64,000 nt of DNA from Allodiplogaster sudhausi (GCA_945643635.1 CALZFC010000067.1:126001-190000); one strand, 5' to 3'. Shown: positions 1-10,649, counted from the first letter of the stretch. Notes: generated by a model not told the origin, from the sequence alone. Program-made: numbers and translations.

Positions 1-242
1 TCAATCGATAAATTGAAGCGATAAATTATTCAATACACCAATCACTCTGTTCAATAAATTGTCTTTTAAACTACCATCAACCTCATCTGTAAAGAATACA
101 TTCTTTTTTGGTGACTACTGTCGTAGTCGGTAGCTTCGCTTTCAATCACATGCTTACTTATTCGCCAAGTGTCAGGCAAAAAGGCGCGAATTCAAACGAG
201 AGTTTTTCGCTTTAAAAAAAATGAAATCAATCCGCCTCATAC

Positions 243-1430
243 CGGCCGTCGCTTGAAGCATGTCGGCTCGCAAGGGGGATGCGAGCAAGATTTCATCTCT
301 TCGTTCGGGTCCGAGCAAGCGAAGGTAGCTAGAGAGGGAAGCGGTGGTTATGGTAAGAGTGGGACACGAATCAAGGAATTTTTTTAACTTTTCGGAAGAA
401 ACGTTGCTTTTTCAACTCTGTCTGACAATTCTCATTCTCTCTCTCTTTCTGTTTATCTCTTTCACTCTTTTTCTCTATCCTTTTCTCTATTTCTCTGTCT
501 CTTTCTCACTCTCTCTCCCACTCTCTCTCTCGCTTTCTCTCTATCCTTTTCTCTATCTCTATCTTTCTCTATGTCTATATATACATACCGTATTTTCTCT
601 ATTAGTACCCCCCCCCCCTTTATTAGAACCCCCCCTCTAATAGTACCCCCCTCTGAAAATGCCATTGAAAAATAGAACCCCCCCCCCCCTCTAGTAGAAC
701 CCCCCCCTCCAATAGTACCCCCCCCCCCCTTACAGTCTAATTGTCAGCTCGAGAGGCACCTCGAATGGATCTTGGAGGCATAGGATGCTCTCCCCAATGT
801 AATGATGGCAAATCCATTAATGATATGTGGCAAATTGGATATTACAGTGATGATTCCATACAATTCGAGCTATGATTCCTACTTTTTGAGAATAAAATTT
901 TGTTATCAATCTTTTTTGTGTCTCATATTGAAAAATAGAACCCCTCCCTCTAATAGAACCCCTCCCTCTAATAGTGCCCCCCTCTCGCAAGGGTATTGAA
1001 AAATAGAACCCCCGGGGGTACTAATAGAGAAAATACGGTATGTATATTGTCCACTCACTCGGGCAGTCTGATTCCTTCACACAGTTCCAGTCGTCGTCAC
1101 GGACATATCCTGCGCGGCAATCGCAGTACGGAAAGGCGCAACCGCCTTGTTGCTAAAAATATTGAAGAATAATACACTATTATTAAGAAAATTATTATTT
1201 TTTGTTCATTAGTAATGTTGTAAAAGAATAATATTAATCAAAAATAAATAAAATAAAATAATTTTTTCGATTATAAAGAAAAACAGGAAAATTAAATATC
1301 ATAAATAAAAGTAAACGAAAACAAATCTTTAAAAAAAACCAAGTTTTATGCACCTTCCAGTTGTTCTTGTTTCTGCATGTCTTTGGGTCGTTGCTTCTAC
1401 ACTCTGTCCATACTTCGTTATTACGGCATT
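243..1430 (-). CDS. Two-domain TIL (Ascaris-type) protease inhibitor gene, partial
   Basis: Three minus-strand exons join cleanly: 1354-1430, 1059-1152 and 243-328. The first two encode one TIL domain with 8 Cys (blocks NNEVWTEC, DPKTC, PYCDCRAGYVRDDDWNC, ESDC). The third opens a second domain (ACSDPNEEMKSC ... CEPTC). Donors are GTGCAT, GTGAGT and GTATGA; acceptors are CTTCAG, TTTTAG and TCTAG; phases close at every junction and equal those of the paralogue at 4037-5586. The last exon, expected below position 243, lies off the window, and I found no signal-peptide exon upstream of 1430, so the gene is partial or has lost its 5' end. Family role: secreted, disulfide-rich inhibitors of serine proteases. 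The intron between 1059 and 328 holds a transposon (579-1047) and a CT tract. Function is inferred from domain type only. Confidence 0.72.
579..1047. mobile_element. Non-autonomous TIR transposon (MITE), copy 1
   Basis: Inverted termini of about 33 bp match exactly: the left end 579-612 (core ACCGTATTTTCTCTATTAGT) is the reverse complement of 1014-1047. The inside carries repeats of TAGAACCCCCC / TAGTACCCCC next to each end and a short unique middle. A second copy lies at 9825-10280 and a remnant near 13738-13822. It has no coding capacity. It sits in an intron of the TIL gene. The flanks are TA-rich and a TA target duplication is possible. I do not assign a superfamily. Confidence 0.8.
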
Positions 1431-2451
1431 CTGAAGACGATGAAGGGAGTTAGCAACGAGCTTATTAACTTTTTTAAAACATTCTTTAAAAAAAATAATC
1501 TTAAAAAAAATTAATCTAAAAATAAAAATGTATGTATTAACATTTTCGGTCCTCTATAGTCATAAATATTACTTGCTCAATAAAACAAATGCGTCAACGA
1601 TTCGCGGAAAACCTTTTTCCACATTTTTTTTAAAACCTAAAACGATTCACAACTTTCCAAAACGAATAAGGAATAAAAGCCGTACATCGAAAGAGAGAGA
1701 GAGAGAGATTGTAAGAAAAAATAAAAGTGAAAATTCCCCCACGCTCTTGCTGTGCCGTTGCATAGTGAAGAGTGAGCGCGATGAAGATTAGCTGAAATGT
1801 TAAGTTAAATTCTTCGAAAATTTCTGTCCAAAAGAACATCACATATGTTAATGATGCCTATTAGATTTATGGATATACTATAATGCAGTGATTTAAAATT
1901 AGAAAAAAAGTGTGAATAAATTGTTTGAAGAAGGAGTTAAAGAAGGAGAAAAAGAAGAAACAGAAAGAGAAAGACAATTGGTTACCTTTGCTATCATTCT
2001 GTTGAGAAGGAGAGCCAAGGTGAGTCCGGCCGAGGCAGATCACACGCCCTTTGTGTGTATTTATGAGAGGACGGCCGGAACGAGACTTGGAAGATAACAC
2101 AGAAAAGCATGGTGGAACTGCTGTATTGAGAGAAGTGAGAGAGAGATAAAGGAAGAAAGAGAGAGAGAGAAAAAAGGTGAGAGGGAGAGAGATCGAGAGA
2201 AAGGGAGCAAGGGCGAGAGAGAGAAAGAGAGAGAGAGCAAGAGAGAGAAAGCGGCCGAGAACGAGAGAGAAAATAAGAGAGTGAGAAAGTGAGAGAGAAA
2301 GAGAAAGAGGTGAAAGAGTGTGAGAGAGGGAAACGGTGTAAGATATATGAAAGAAGAAAAATATAAGAGAAGAAAGACAAAATGATGAAAAGTTTAAAAG
2401 TGAGATATACTGCAATCAAGAGTTTTGTTTTTTTTCTTCTTCGAGTTTTTG

Positions 2452-2506
2452 ATAACGACAACACGCTTGTTGTCGTTTTTTTTGACAACACGCTTGTTGT
2501 CGTTTG
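2452..2506. repeat. Two adjacent copies of a short hairpin
   Basis: The palindrome ACGACAACACGCTTGTTGTCGT occurs near 2456-2477 and again (from GACAACACGC) near 2484-2504, separated by a T-run. Arms are about 8-9 bp around a 4-base loop. No function is evident. Confidence 0.6.
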
Positions 2507-3907
2507 GACGGTTTGGCGAACTATGGGAACTCTCTGAAAAGTAGTTTGACGGGAAAGGATGACAGCGCTATGAAGCAGTCCCCACATGCAATCTTGGTGA
2601 TAGTAGCATTGAGGGGGAACTTTAAGCTTTCACTTGGAACAGTGGAGATAAACCGACAAACATACTACCTAATTACATAACCTACTATCCTACGTAAGCA
2701 AACGTCGCATACAAGATCACATTTTCATTAGTAACTAATATTTACGGCATTTATTTTCAAAAGTTTTCAAAGTGGCCTCATCATATTCACTCGAAGAGGG
2801 CACACCATATCTTTGATATTTTCTTTGGTAATTTTTATATTTTGGCAGTTTGATGGACTTCTTAGAACAACAGGTCTTTGCATTTTTGCTAATTGTAAGG
2901 TGCCAACAAATCAGGTACATAATTATTATATTCCCGAGAGAATGATATTGAAAATGAAGGAGAAGAAAAGAGCGGAAGGGAAAAATTGAAAAATATGATC
3001 TCGACAGGGCGACTTCAAGTAATTGTGGTTAAAGTGTGACGATAAAAGATAAAAGCTCTTGTACCAGGTGATTCCCGCGAATGGAAACCGCCCGAAGTGT
3101 AACTCATTAATTAACTCTCTTACCGGTTCGTGTAAAAGAACCAATTGGAAAACTGGGGGCAACCTATTCTAATGATATGGCCAAGAAAAATTCAATTGTT
3201 CATATACAACATGGAGCATTAATTCACTTTTATTTTTACAACAAAAAAACAATACACTTTAAAAAAAAGCCTGCGTAAGTTAGCTTTGTCTTCGTCTTTA
3301 CCTCCGCAAACTTACGGCACAAATCTAGTAACAAGAGCTCGAGACCAGCAAATCGCGAAGAAAAGTTTTTATAGGCAAGCACAATTCATTCAATGGGTCA
3401 TTTACAATTAACAGTCTTCATACGCCAGGTGATTTTATTATTCTCATTCTTGCCTTAATATACCTTGATGGGCACACGGTGATTGTTGACCTTCTCCAGT
3501 TTGCTTTATCAAATTAAGGTAGTATTCAAAAGTTCAAATTTCCCGCGTGCCTGAAGAAGTGAGAGAATGCGCAGACGACGACCTGCCCAGAGTGACGTCT
3601 TTTATCGAGACTTGATGGCGAAACGGAAATGAGAGTCAATGTGGGGGGAGGAGGGGAAAGAAGGAGAAGTGAGTAGGGAGCCGGAGGGAGAGAGCGAGAG
3701 AATGAGTGAAAGGAAGATAGAGAAAGTGAAAGAGAGAGGGCAAAAAGTATAATGTTTTTTTTTATTTATTTAGCAAACGGACAGTATTTTTACTGTCCGC
3801 TTACTTAAATTCACTTCTGCGAAGATAAAAACAACTCCTGTAAAGAAGAGCTCAAGGCAACGAGTCGCAAACTTTTTAGTAGCAAACACGGTTATAAGTC
3901 AGACATA

Positions 3908-3945
3908 TTCGCCAGGTGGTTTTGCTGTTCTCAAACTTGCCTTTA
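3908..3945 (-). promoter_or_regulatory. Conserved block just downstream of a TIL stop codon (probable 3' UTR element)
   Basis: On the minus strand, about 90 bp after the TIL stop at 4037, lies a copy of a block whose sense reads roughly AAGGCAGGCTTGAAAACAGC followed by AAAACCACCTGGCGAAT. The same block, in matching orientation, follows the TIL exons or remnants ending at 54265, 56267 and 59257. It may be an RNA element or simply the retained 3' end of the family. Confidence 0.45.
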
Positions 3946-4036
3946 TGTGCAAAGGACGATATCAGTCTTCTTCCAATCTCTTTATCAAATTACGGTATTA
4001 TTCAAAACTCTGATTTCCTGATGGTTTTCAAATAAA

Positions 4037-4753
4037 TTAGCCGTGCTGCGGGCACTGCTTCATGTCGATGCAGCGGCCCATGTCGCGAGCATAGCCCTTC
4101 TTGCACTGGCACTTCTTCGGGCCGCAGTCAGCCGTGCAAACCTGGGCGCGCGAAATTAATTACATGTATCGATTGAGTTAATTAATTGTCCAATTATTAA
4201 TGATCTAAATACCATCCGCTTATTGATTAATTTTATTGCCTAATTATTGATTGATTTAATTTCCCGCTCATTGATTGATTCGCTTGCAATATTATTGAAA
4301 AATGAGATGATTTGTGGATTGTGCAACTGATTGATTAATTGAATTATCGATTTTTCAAACAAATAATTTGAATTTGAAATTGAATTTGAATTTCCCGCGC
4401 ACCGGATTCCGATTGGCGCACGTCGGCTCGCAACGCGTCGAGCACGCCTTCATCTCCTCGTTCGCGTCCGCGCACTCGAACTTGGCTAAATGCCAATAAT
4501 TATGAAATCCATCTCTTTTCAAAGCGTTCCTTTTCAGATACACCTATGTATTCTTCTTTTACTTTCTTTCGTACACTTTCTCTCTATCTCCGCATCTCAT
4601 TTCTCTATCGCTGTCTTCATTTCCTGTTCTTTCTCTCTGTCTCTAAAGATCTATCTTCATGCCTCAGAATTTTTCTCTTTCACTCTCTCTCTCTCTCTCT
4701 CTCTCTCCTCTTCTCATTAACTCTTTCCTACTGTCGCTCTCTCCCCCTCTTTG

Positions 4754-4799
<46 letters not shown>

Positions 4800-4813
4800 T
4801 CTATCTGTCTGTT

Positions 4814-4849
<36 letters not shown>

Positions 4850-4998
4850 ATTCTAACGCTCTTTTTCTCTCCCCCTTTCGTTCTCAATTCTCTCTCTTCC
4901 TCTCTCTTTCTCTCTCTCTCAATCTCTCTCTCTCTCTCTCTCTTTCTCCCTCATTCTCCCGTTCTTTTTCTCTCGCTCTCTGTTTTTCTCTTTCTCCT

Positions 4999-5034
<36 letters not shown>

Positions 5035-5586
5035 TCCTTCCACGTCTTAATAATATTCGATCGACTAACTCGGACAGTCCGACTCCTTGACGCAGTTCCA
5101 GTCGTCATCGCGAACGTAGCCATCCTTGCATTCGCAGTACGCAATGTTACAGCCCGTATGCTGCAAAATGGCCATTTGAATTCGCGCCTTTTAGCCTGAT
5201 ATTTCAACTTCCGTTAATTGATTCTTGGCCCTGTGCCAAAAACAAAGAGTTCATCATTCCGCCGCACCTTCCAAGTCGCCTTGTTTCTGCATGTCTTCGG
5301 GTCGAGCTCCGTGCACTCCTTCCACACCTGATTGGCGCCCGTGCATTCTGTAGAGAAGAGCAAAGGATTTTTTAAACTTTTTAAGCATTTTTTTAAAATA
5401 AAACTCAAAATTAATTATTAATATTCATTAAGTTAATATAAATATTCGTATTTAAACACATATTTACAACGGGAAAATCGCAGCTTTTTTTGAAAATTTA
5501 ATTAAATAAAACATATTTCCAAAAAAAAAAAACTTACTCTCAACGGCGGACACGATGGAAACTAGCACGAGCAGCGCTAAGGCGAC
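4037..5586 (-). CDS. Two-domain TIL (Ascaris-type) protease inhibitor gene
   Basis: Five minus-strand exons with closing phases: 5538-5586, 5268-5347, 5070-5160, 4403-4485 and 4037-4141 (TAA at 4037-4039). The first visible exon encodes a hydrophobic signal segment (LALLVLVSIVSAVE); the initiator Met must be on an earlier exon I could not place. Domain 1 has 8 Cys (CTGANQVWKEC ... GCNIAYCECKDGY ... CVKESDC). Domain 2 has 10 Cys (FECADANEEMKAC ... CTADCGPKKCQCKKGY ... CIDMKQC), the full five-disulfide TIL pattern. Donors are GTAAGT, GTGCGG, GTTAGT and GTGCGC; acceptors include CTACAG, TTGCAG, TTTAG and CCAG. Expected product: a secreted serine-protease inhibitor; target unknown. The neighbour at 243-1430 is a paralogue with the same intron phases, so this is a tandem pair. 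A long CT microsatellite fills the intron between the two domains. Confidence 0.8.
4560..5045. repeat. (CT)n microsatellite tract
   Basis: Nearly uninterrupted TCTC runs with occasional TTTC/CCCT variants. It lies inside the intron separating the two TIL domains. Its Ser/Leu-rich and Arg/Glu-rich open frames on the two strands are artefacts of the dinucleotide repeat. Confidence 0.95.
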
Positions 5587-6085
5587 CTGGAAGCATCCAT
5601 ACTTTTTTAAAGTGTTCCTTTTGAAACAAGCTAATAGTGTGAATGAATATTTTCGCTCAAAAGGATTAATTCACTCGTCAAAACTAATTTAACAGAGAAA
5701 AACAGGCGGATTGCGAAATTTTGCAAGTAATATCTTTTTTAAGAATCGTTTTTTTAATGTGAATTATAGAATCTATATGCATGACGAGGTGGCAATGATA
5801 AAACGTCCTTCTTTTTCTCGATGACTCACTTGTGTAAGCATGCTTGAAGAAGAAGAAGCGAGAGGAAGCACAAACGACGACCGGTTCTTTCCTGAAGGTA
5901 GGTCTTTTATTTATATTTGATGGAGAAGCGGAAGGGAGAGGTGAAGAGAGCGAGGCCAACGTGCGGGGGAGGAATGAAAAGGAAGGAGAAATGCATAGGG
6001 AAAAAGAGACAGAGAGAGAAATATAGGGAGGGTGTGAGAGAGTGAAAGGAATATAGAAAAGGAGATGAGAGAGAGAGGGGAAGGC

Positions 6086-6120
<35 letters not shown>

Positions 6121-6459
6121 TCAGAGGGAGGGAGGGAGAGTGCGACTCATTCGATCTTAAAGCAGAAAGATCTCGCAAATTTCACGAGATCGAGCACAAA
6201 AAATTTATGTGCTAGTGATTGAGTCAATCAAGGTATCAAAAGAGTGAAATAAATAAAGCAAGGTTGAGAGAGAGAGAAAGCAAGAAATAACGATAGAAAG
6301 AGAGGGAGAGAGAGAAGACAGAGAGAAGAGAGAGAAAAAGAGAATAGCGAGCAAGGTCCTTTTCCCCTGCGGCGAAGGGTCAACGGCGTGTAGCGTTGAA
6401 ATAGGAGAAGAATCAAGTAGAAGGTCGTTCGTTCATGCAGGGAGTGAGAAAAGGGAAGG

Positions 6460-6490
<31 letters not shown>

Positions 6491-7069
6491 AGAGAGAAAG
6501 AGAAGAGAGAGAGAGAAGAGAGAGACAGAGAAAGAGAGAGAGAGACAGAGAAAGAATGAGAGTGACAGGATAAATATATGGAGTTCAAAGAGAGAGAGAA
6601 AGAGAGAAAGAGTGAAATTGGAATGGTATGAACAGATGGGGCGAGTCACACACAGTGACGATGAGATATAAAGAGACAGAAAGAGAGAGAAAGAGATAGA
6701 GGGAGATAATGAGACGGACAGAGAGAGAGAGACACACAGAGAGAAAGAGAGAAAAAATTCGATCCAACCCTTGTTCCCCGTGTTCACTGCGGGACTCCCT
6801 AATACACACACACAGCTGTATGCGAGAGCCCATCGTTCGTTTATTTCTCTGCACCTCTGGTATCTCTCGGTCTGCCACGCTCTCTCTCTTCTGGTCTCTA
6901 CTTCTCATTATTGTTTATCAATCTCCTACTTTCTCTCGCTCTCTCTCTCTCTTTCTCTCTCTCTCTCAACTTTACTGTTAGTTTCTCCACATTTACTTCC
7001 TATTTCTCTCCTGTCATCCGCTTCTCTCTCCTTCAATATCTATCTCTCTCTGATCTCTCTCCTTGCCTC

Positions 7070-7104
<35 letters not shown>

Positions 7105-7674
7105 TCCAGTCTATTTTCCTCGTCCTTTTCACTGCCGGCTTTCCAAGGATAGCAGTTAGGAAATTGGAGAAGCGTGACAGCATGGCCCTTTTTGTCTCTT
7201 TTCCTCTCTATTCACCTCTCAGGGACCGAAATTGTTTATGTATGTATCTCGCTTTTGCAAAACGAGACTGTTTGAAAGGAACAGCAGCAACTTTAGGGGG
7301 CCACTTCAATTTTTTTTCGCCTCTTCCGCTTTGCTCTTCGAGACTTCTTCGTTTATGATTGTCTATTTAAATCATTACTCCCTTCGACTCCACGTCTTCT
7401 CTGCACTTCTCGGAGATATTTAGCCACTGGATTGATGGCCGCAGGGAGATCAGAATTCAAAGGGGCATTCATTTCATGTACTTTAATACATGCTGAATAT
7501 TGACAATAGCAACATCTGCCCAATATGGCAAGAGCAAGAATAGCTACTCAAGAGTGGACTGGAAAACGGTGAAATAAATAAATATAAAAAGTTGAACGGT
7601 CATGTTAATACTTCATTTATCTTCACGAACTGTGGAGAAAAGTAAAACATTAAAGATGTTAAAGGCCTCCGGCC
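5587..7674. repeat. Microsatellite-rich intergenic stretch
   Basis: GA-rich from about 6040 to 6760 and CT-rich from about 6840 to 7110, with short unique spacers. The first coding exon of the TIL gene should lie somewhere here but I could not identify it. From 7110 to 7674 I see no gene. Confidence 0.7.
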
Positions 7675-8912
7675 CTAAGGCGCCTTTTCCTGCTTGCGCT
7701 TCCGAGAATAATTGCCTACACTCTTCCAATTGCTGCTGCACTTTTGTAGCAACCTGAATAAAAACAGAATTAGATAATCATATTTGTCTTCATTATTTAT
7801 CTGCTGTCAACCTCATTGATCATTCATTCCGTTGAGGAATCGTAACAGTAAAGGTTATGAAAGAAATTTTGAAAAGTTGCAAATATCAATTTTATTGAAA
7901 GAACTCGATTTTGTTTGCGTTTTGCTGCTTAGATGTACCTTTCTCTTAAAATTGACGTTATGTAACTTTGAAGCTAACCTTTAGAAACAAGAGTAACTAA
8001 CGTGTAAGGGAGGGGTGCGTGGGCACCATGGCCAAGGTGGATCTGTCGGCACCATGGCCATACAGGCGTTCACCATCATTCCTCTTTCTTTCCTACTTTC
8101 GCCTGGAAATAATTTTTTTTTTTGCGTTATGCGTAGCAGAGCAATGAAATTTTTAAAAATGTACAAAAAAAAGTCATCTATGTATAATAGAGGCTCCTGT
8201 TTTACTAGATGGCGGAAATAATTTTGAACTATTTTGCCTGTATAAACATATAGAGAGCTGACTATTGTTTTTAAAAACTAGATTTTTTTTTTGCGTTTTC
8301 GGCTACCTCTCTCTTAAAATGGACGTTAGTTGCAAATATCAATTTAATTGAAAGAACTCGATTTTGTTTGCGTTTTGCTGCTTAGATGTACCTTTCTCTT
8401 CAAATTGACGTTATGTAACTTTGAAGCTAACCTTTTGTAGGAGGAGAAACTAACTTGTTAGGCTGGGGTGCGTGGGCACCATAGCCATGCACGCGTTCGC
8501 TCTTTTCTTCTTTCGCCTGGATATAAAAAGAGCTTTATATTTAAAAAAAAATTTTTTCCCTCTCTCTCAAACTGGACATTATTCAGTCACTTTGAAGTTG
8601 GACAATGAAGTTGGACACTTGAATATATAGGAGTAGCCAGCTTATATCAACTATTTTGCATGTTATTCTTACTTACTTTGATTCTTATTTTTTTCATTAC
8701 GACTCAACAATTTCCTAATAATTTTATTGATTTCTGCACATTCAAGTGTCGTCACATTCAAATTAATTTGATGTCAATAAATATAAATAAATAAAATAAA
8801 TAATAAACTTGCCATGTTTGGATCCGTGGATCATCGCCATACAGGCATTGCCAACGCGAACGAGCGCAGTGATGACGAAGACGAAGAGTACGGCAGAGGG
8901 CAACGTCGCCAT
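7675..8912 (-). CDS. Small secreted peptide precursor (ACMAM family), two exons
   Basis: Exon 1 (8809-8912) starts at ATG and encodes a clear signal peptide (MATLPSAVLFVFVITALVRV) followed by GNACMAMIHGSKHG, then donor GTTTAT in phase 2. Exon 2 (7675-7753, acceptor TTATTCAG) continues LLQKCSSNWKSVGNY and SRKRKQEKAP to TAG. The phase closes, giving about 60 residues with two Cys, one per exon, and a polybasic SRKRK run that could be a convertase site. Paralogues are at 57107-57569 and 46827-47482, and remnants at 35520-35582 and 41837-41899. I do not recognise the family. A secreted signalling, defence or effector peptide are all possible. The 1,055-bp intron holds two more ACMAM-type cassettes. 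Confidence 0.6.
8002..8079 (-). other. Candidate peptide cassette exon a
   Basis: On the minus strand this reads MMVNACMAMVPTDPPWPW followed by CPRTPPLH, then a good donor GTTAGT. It matches the Ala-Cys-Met-Ala-Met start of the mature peptides. No strong acceptor is visible and the phase does not join exon 2 of the surrounding gene. It may be a decayed or separately used exon. Confidence 0.35.
8455..8502 (-). other. Candidate peptide cassette exon b
   Basis: On the minus strand this reads ANACMAMVPTHPSLT and then donor GTTAGT, parallel to the cassette at 8002-8079. The phase differs from that needed for exon 2 of the host gene. Similar in sequence and position to the cassette at 47123-47182. 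Confidence 0.35.
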
Positions 8913-9824
8913 TCTTAATCCATTCTTTATCTTTATTTATATCTTTATGTCTTTATATCTTTATCGCTATGCCCAGCATTGAGGCAGTGGGTGTAACATT
9001 AATACATATATGTTCGTTGCATTGATTGCGGTCGGGGTCAAGCAAGGGGAAGAAAGGCGGAAAAATTAAAGAACATAAATGAAAGAATCATGATGTAACA
9101 TTATAACAGTGACTACGAAAAAAAACAGTGAATATGAAGAGATATGCTTCTCTAGTAATGAATTCCATAACCAAAAAAAAAGAATCCTTTCCTCCATTCG
9201 TCTTCCTTATCCACTAATACGGCAACCTGAACGCACTGACTGAGTTTAAACGTGTTTAGCAAGTTGGATTTTCCTTTTATTCCGACATGTGCCGGAGGGG
9301 CACGAGGACAGATTGATTATTGATTAATCGAAAACTGAATCTGCCATTCGCGCCTTTTCGCCTGACACAAGAGCGAGAAAGAACGAGAGAGATAGGGAGA
9401 GAGAGAGGGAGAGGGAGAGGGAGAGAGAGGGAGAGAGCGATAGAGAGTGAGAGATAAAGTACAACTCATCTTTACAGATGCGATAGTAAATATGAGAAAG
9501 TACTTAAATAAGAAACCGAGTACAAAATGCAGTGCGAGCGATCAGAGAGAAGAAGAAGATGAAGAATGAAAAGAAGAAAGAGCGAATTTCCTCCTTTTAT
9601 GGTCGCTTGCATTTGTTGGCGATAAAAAAATGAGTAGGTCAAATTTCGGGGGAGACTTCGTTGCAGATTTATTAAGTAGTTTATTTATTTATTTATCGGC
9701 AGCAAATTAGTTTGAATGCGACGACACTTGTATATGCAGAGTTCAATAGAATTATAAAGAAATCCTTGAGCCATTACGAGAAACAAAAGTAACAGGAAAT
9801 AAGAAGAACCGGCGAAAAAGGTCG
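8913..9824. other. Intergenic region, no gene recognised
   Basis: AT-rich DNA with a short GA tract near 9370-9450 and one copy of the dispersed GCGCGAATTC-type motif (9344-9368, minus sense). No exon is supported. Confidence 0.6.
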
Positions 9825-10280
9825 ATATACATACCGTATTTTCTCTCTTAGTGCCCTCGGGGGCACTATTTTTCATTCCCCTTGTGAGAGGGGGCACTAT
9901 TAGAGGGGGGGGGGTTCTATTAGAGGGAGGGGTACTATTTTTCAATGTGATTGGCTAAAAGTTTGTAAACAACAATTTATTCCTAACAAAGGAGATTTTT
10001 AGCTCTTCTTCAATTGAATCATCACTGGAAGATAAATTTTATTGTAAATTTTGAATGAATTTGTAATTAATTCATTGGGAAGAGCCTCCAGAATCCATTC
10101 GAGGTACATCTCGAACCGAGGTGTTAGACTAATAGGGGGGGCACTATTGGAGGGGGGGGGGGGTTCTATTAGAGGGGAGGGGTACTATTTTTCAATACCC
10201 TTGCGAGAGGGGGCACTATTAGAGAGGGGGGGGGGGTTCTAATAGAGGGAGGGGCACTAATAGAGAAAATACGGTACGTT
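9825..10280. mobile_element. Non-autonomous TIR transposon (MITE), copy 2
   Basis: The left end ATATACATACCGTATTTTCT (9825) and right end AGAGAAAATACGGTACGT (about 10261-10278) are inverted copies of the termini at 579-1047. G-runs such as GAGGGGGGGGTTCTATTAGA flank both ends. The middle is unlike that of copy 1 except for the subterminal repeats. No coding capacity. Confidence 0.75.
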
Positions 10281-10649
10281 ATAGAAAAGTTAAGCGAGAA
10301 GTAAGGAAGGAACTATGGATATGCAAGGGATGAAGGACAGGGAAGAGCATTCTTAGGAAAGGGCCGTTCGGGCGCTGTTTTAATCAGCCAAAGATAGAAT
10401 GGCTCTTTGTGAGCTTGCAAGAGAAAGCGGCTGGCCTGACCATGAGGACAGACAGGTTTGGATGGCAAGGCAGGGAGACGAAAATTCCTTATCGATGTGG
10501 ATAAAGTGTGTGTCGATTGAAATGATTTCGCACCATCCCGGCAAGACGCGCGCCTGCAAAAGTCTGCGCGGGACTAGAAGGAGAATGAATATCTGTCGCC
10601 ATTGACAACAATGGGTATTGACAGATATTCATATGTCATTACTTGCGGG

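Larger units (their letters stand above)
1431..4036. other. Intergenic region, no gene recognised
   Basis: No supported exon. It holds a GA tract (about 2120-2340) whose long open frames are low-complexity artefacts, a pair of small hairpins (2452-2506), and two diverged copies of a block seen downstream of TIL genes (3423-3470 and 3908-3945). The stretch 3540-3740 resembles 5830-6130 (shared runs such as GAAGAAG, ACGACGACC, GTCTTTTAT), which suggests the whole TIL unit was duplicated in tandem. Confidence 0.6.
7868..8502. repeat. Tandem duplication inside the peptide-gene intron
   Basis: The stretch 7868-8066 (from TTGCAAATATCAATTTTATT) recurs as 8330-8490 with few changes; each copy ends in a GGGTGCGTGGGCACCAT block that is the antisense of a peptide cassette. 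The duplicated unit is therefore about 460 bp and includes one cassette. Confidence 0.75.

Noticed and set aside
5065..5160. TAG at 5065-5067 as the real stop of a one-domain TIL gene
   Set aside because: A GTTAGT donor precedes it and joins in phase to the second domain at 4485; the paralogue has GTGAGT at the same place and no stop.
4546..5199. Long Ser/Leu-rich and Arg/Glu-rich open frames (here and at 1867-2587, 6413-7358, 14354-14851, 46291-46819, 50748-51191 and 63340-63742)
   Set aside because: They are translations of (CT)n/(GA)n microsatellites; a dinucleotide repeat lacks stops in most frames. Real exons lie elsewhere or on the other strand.
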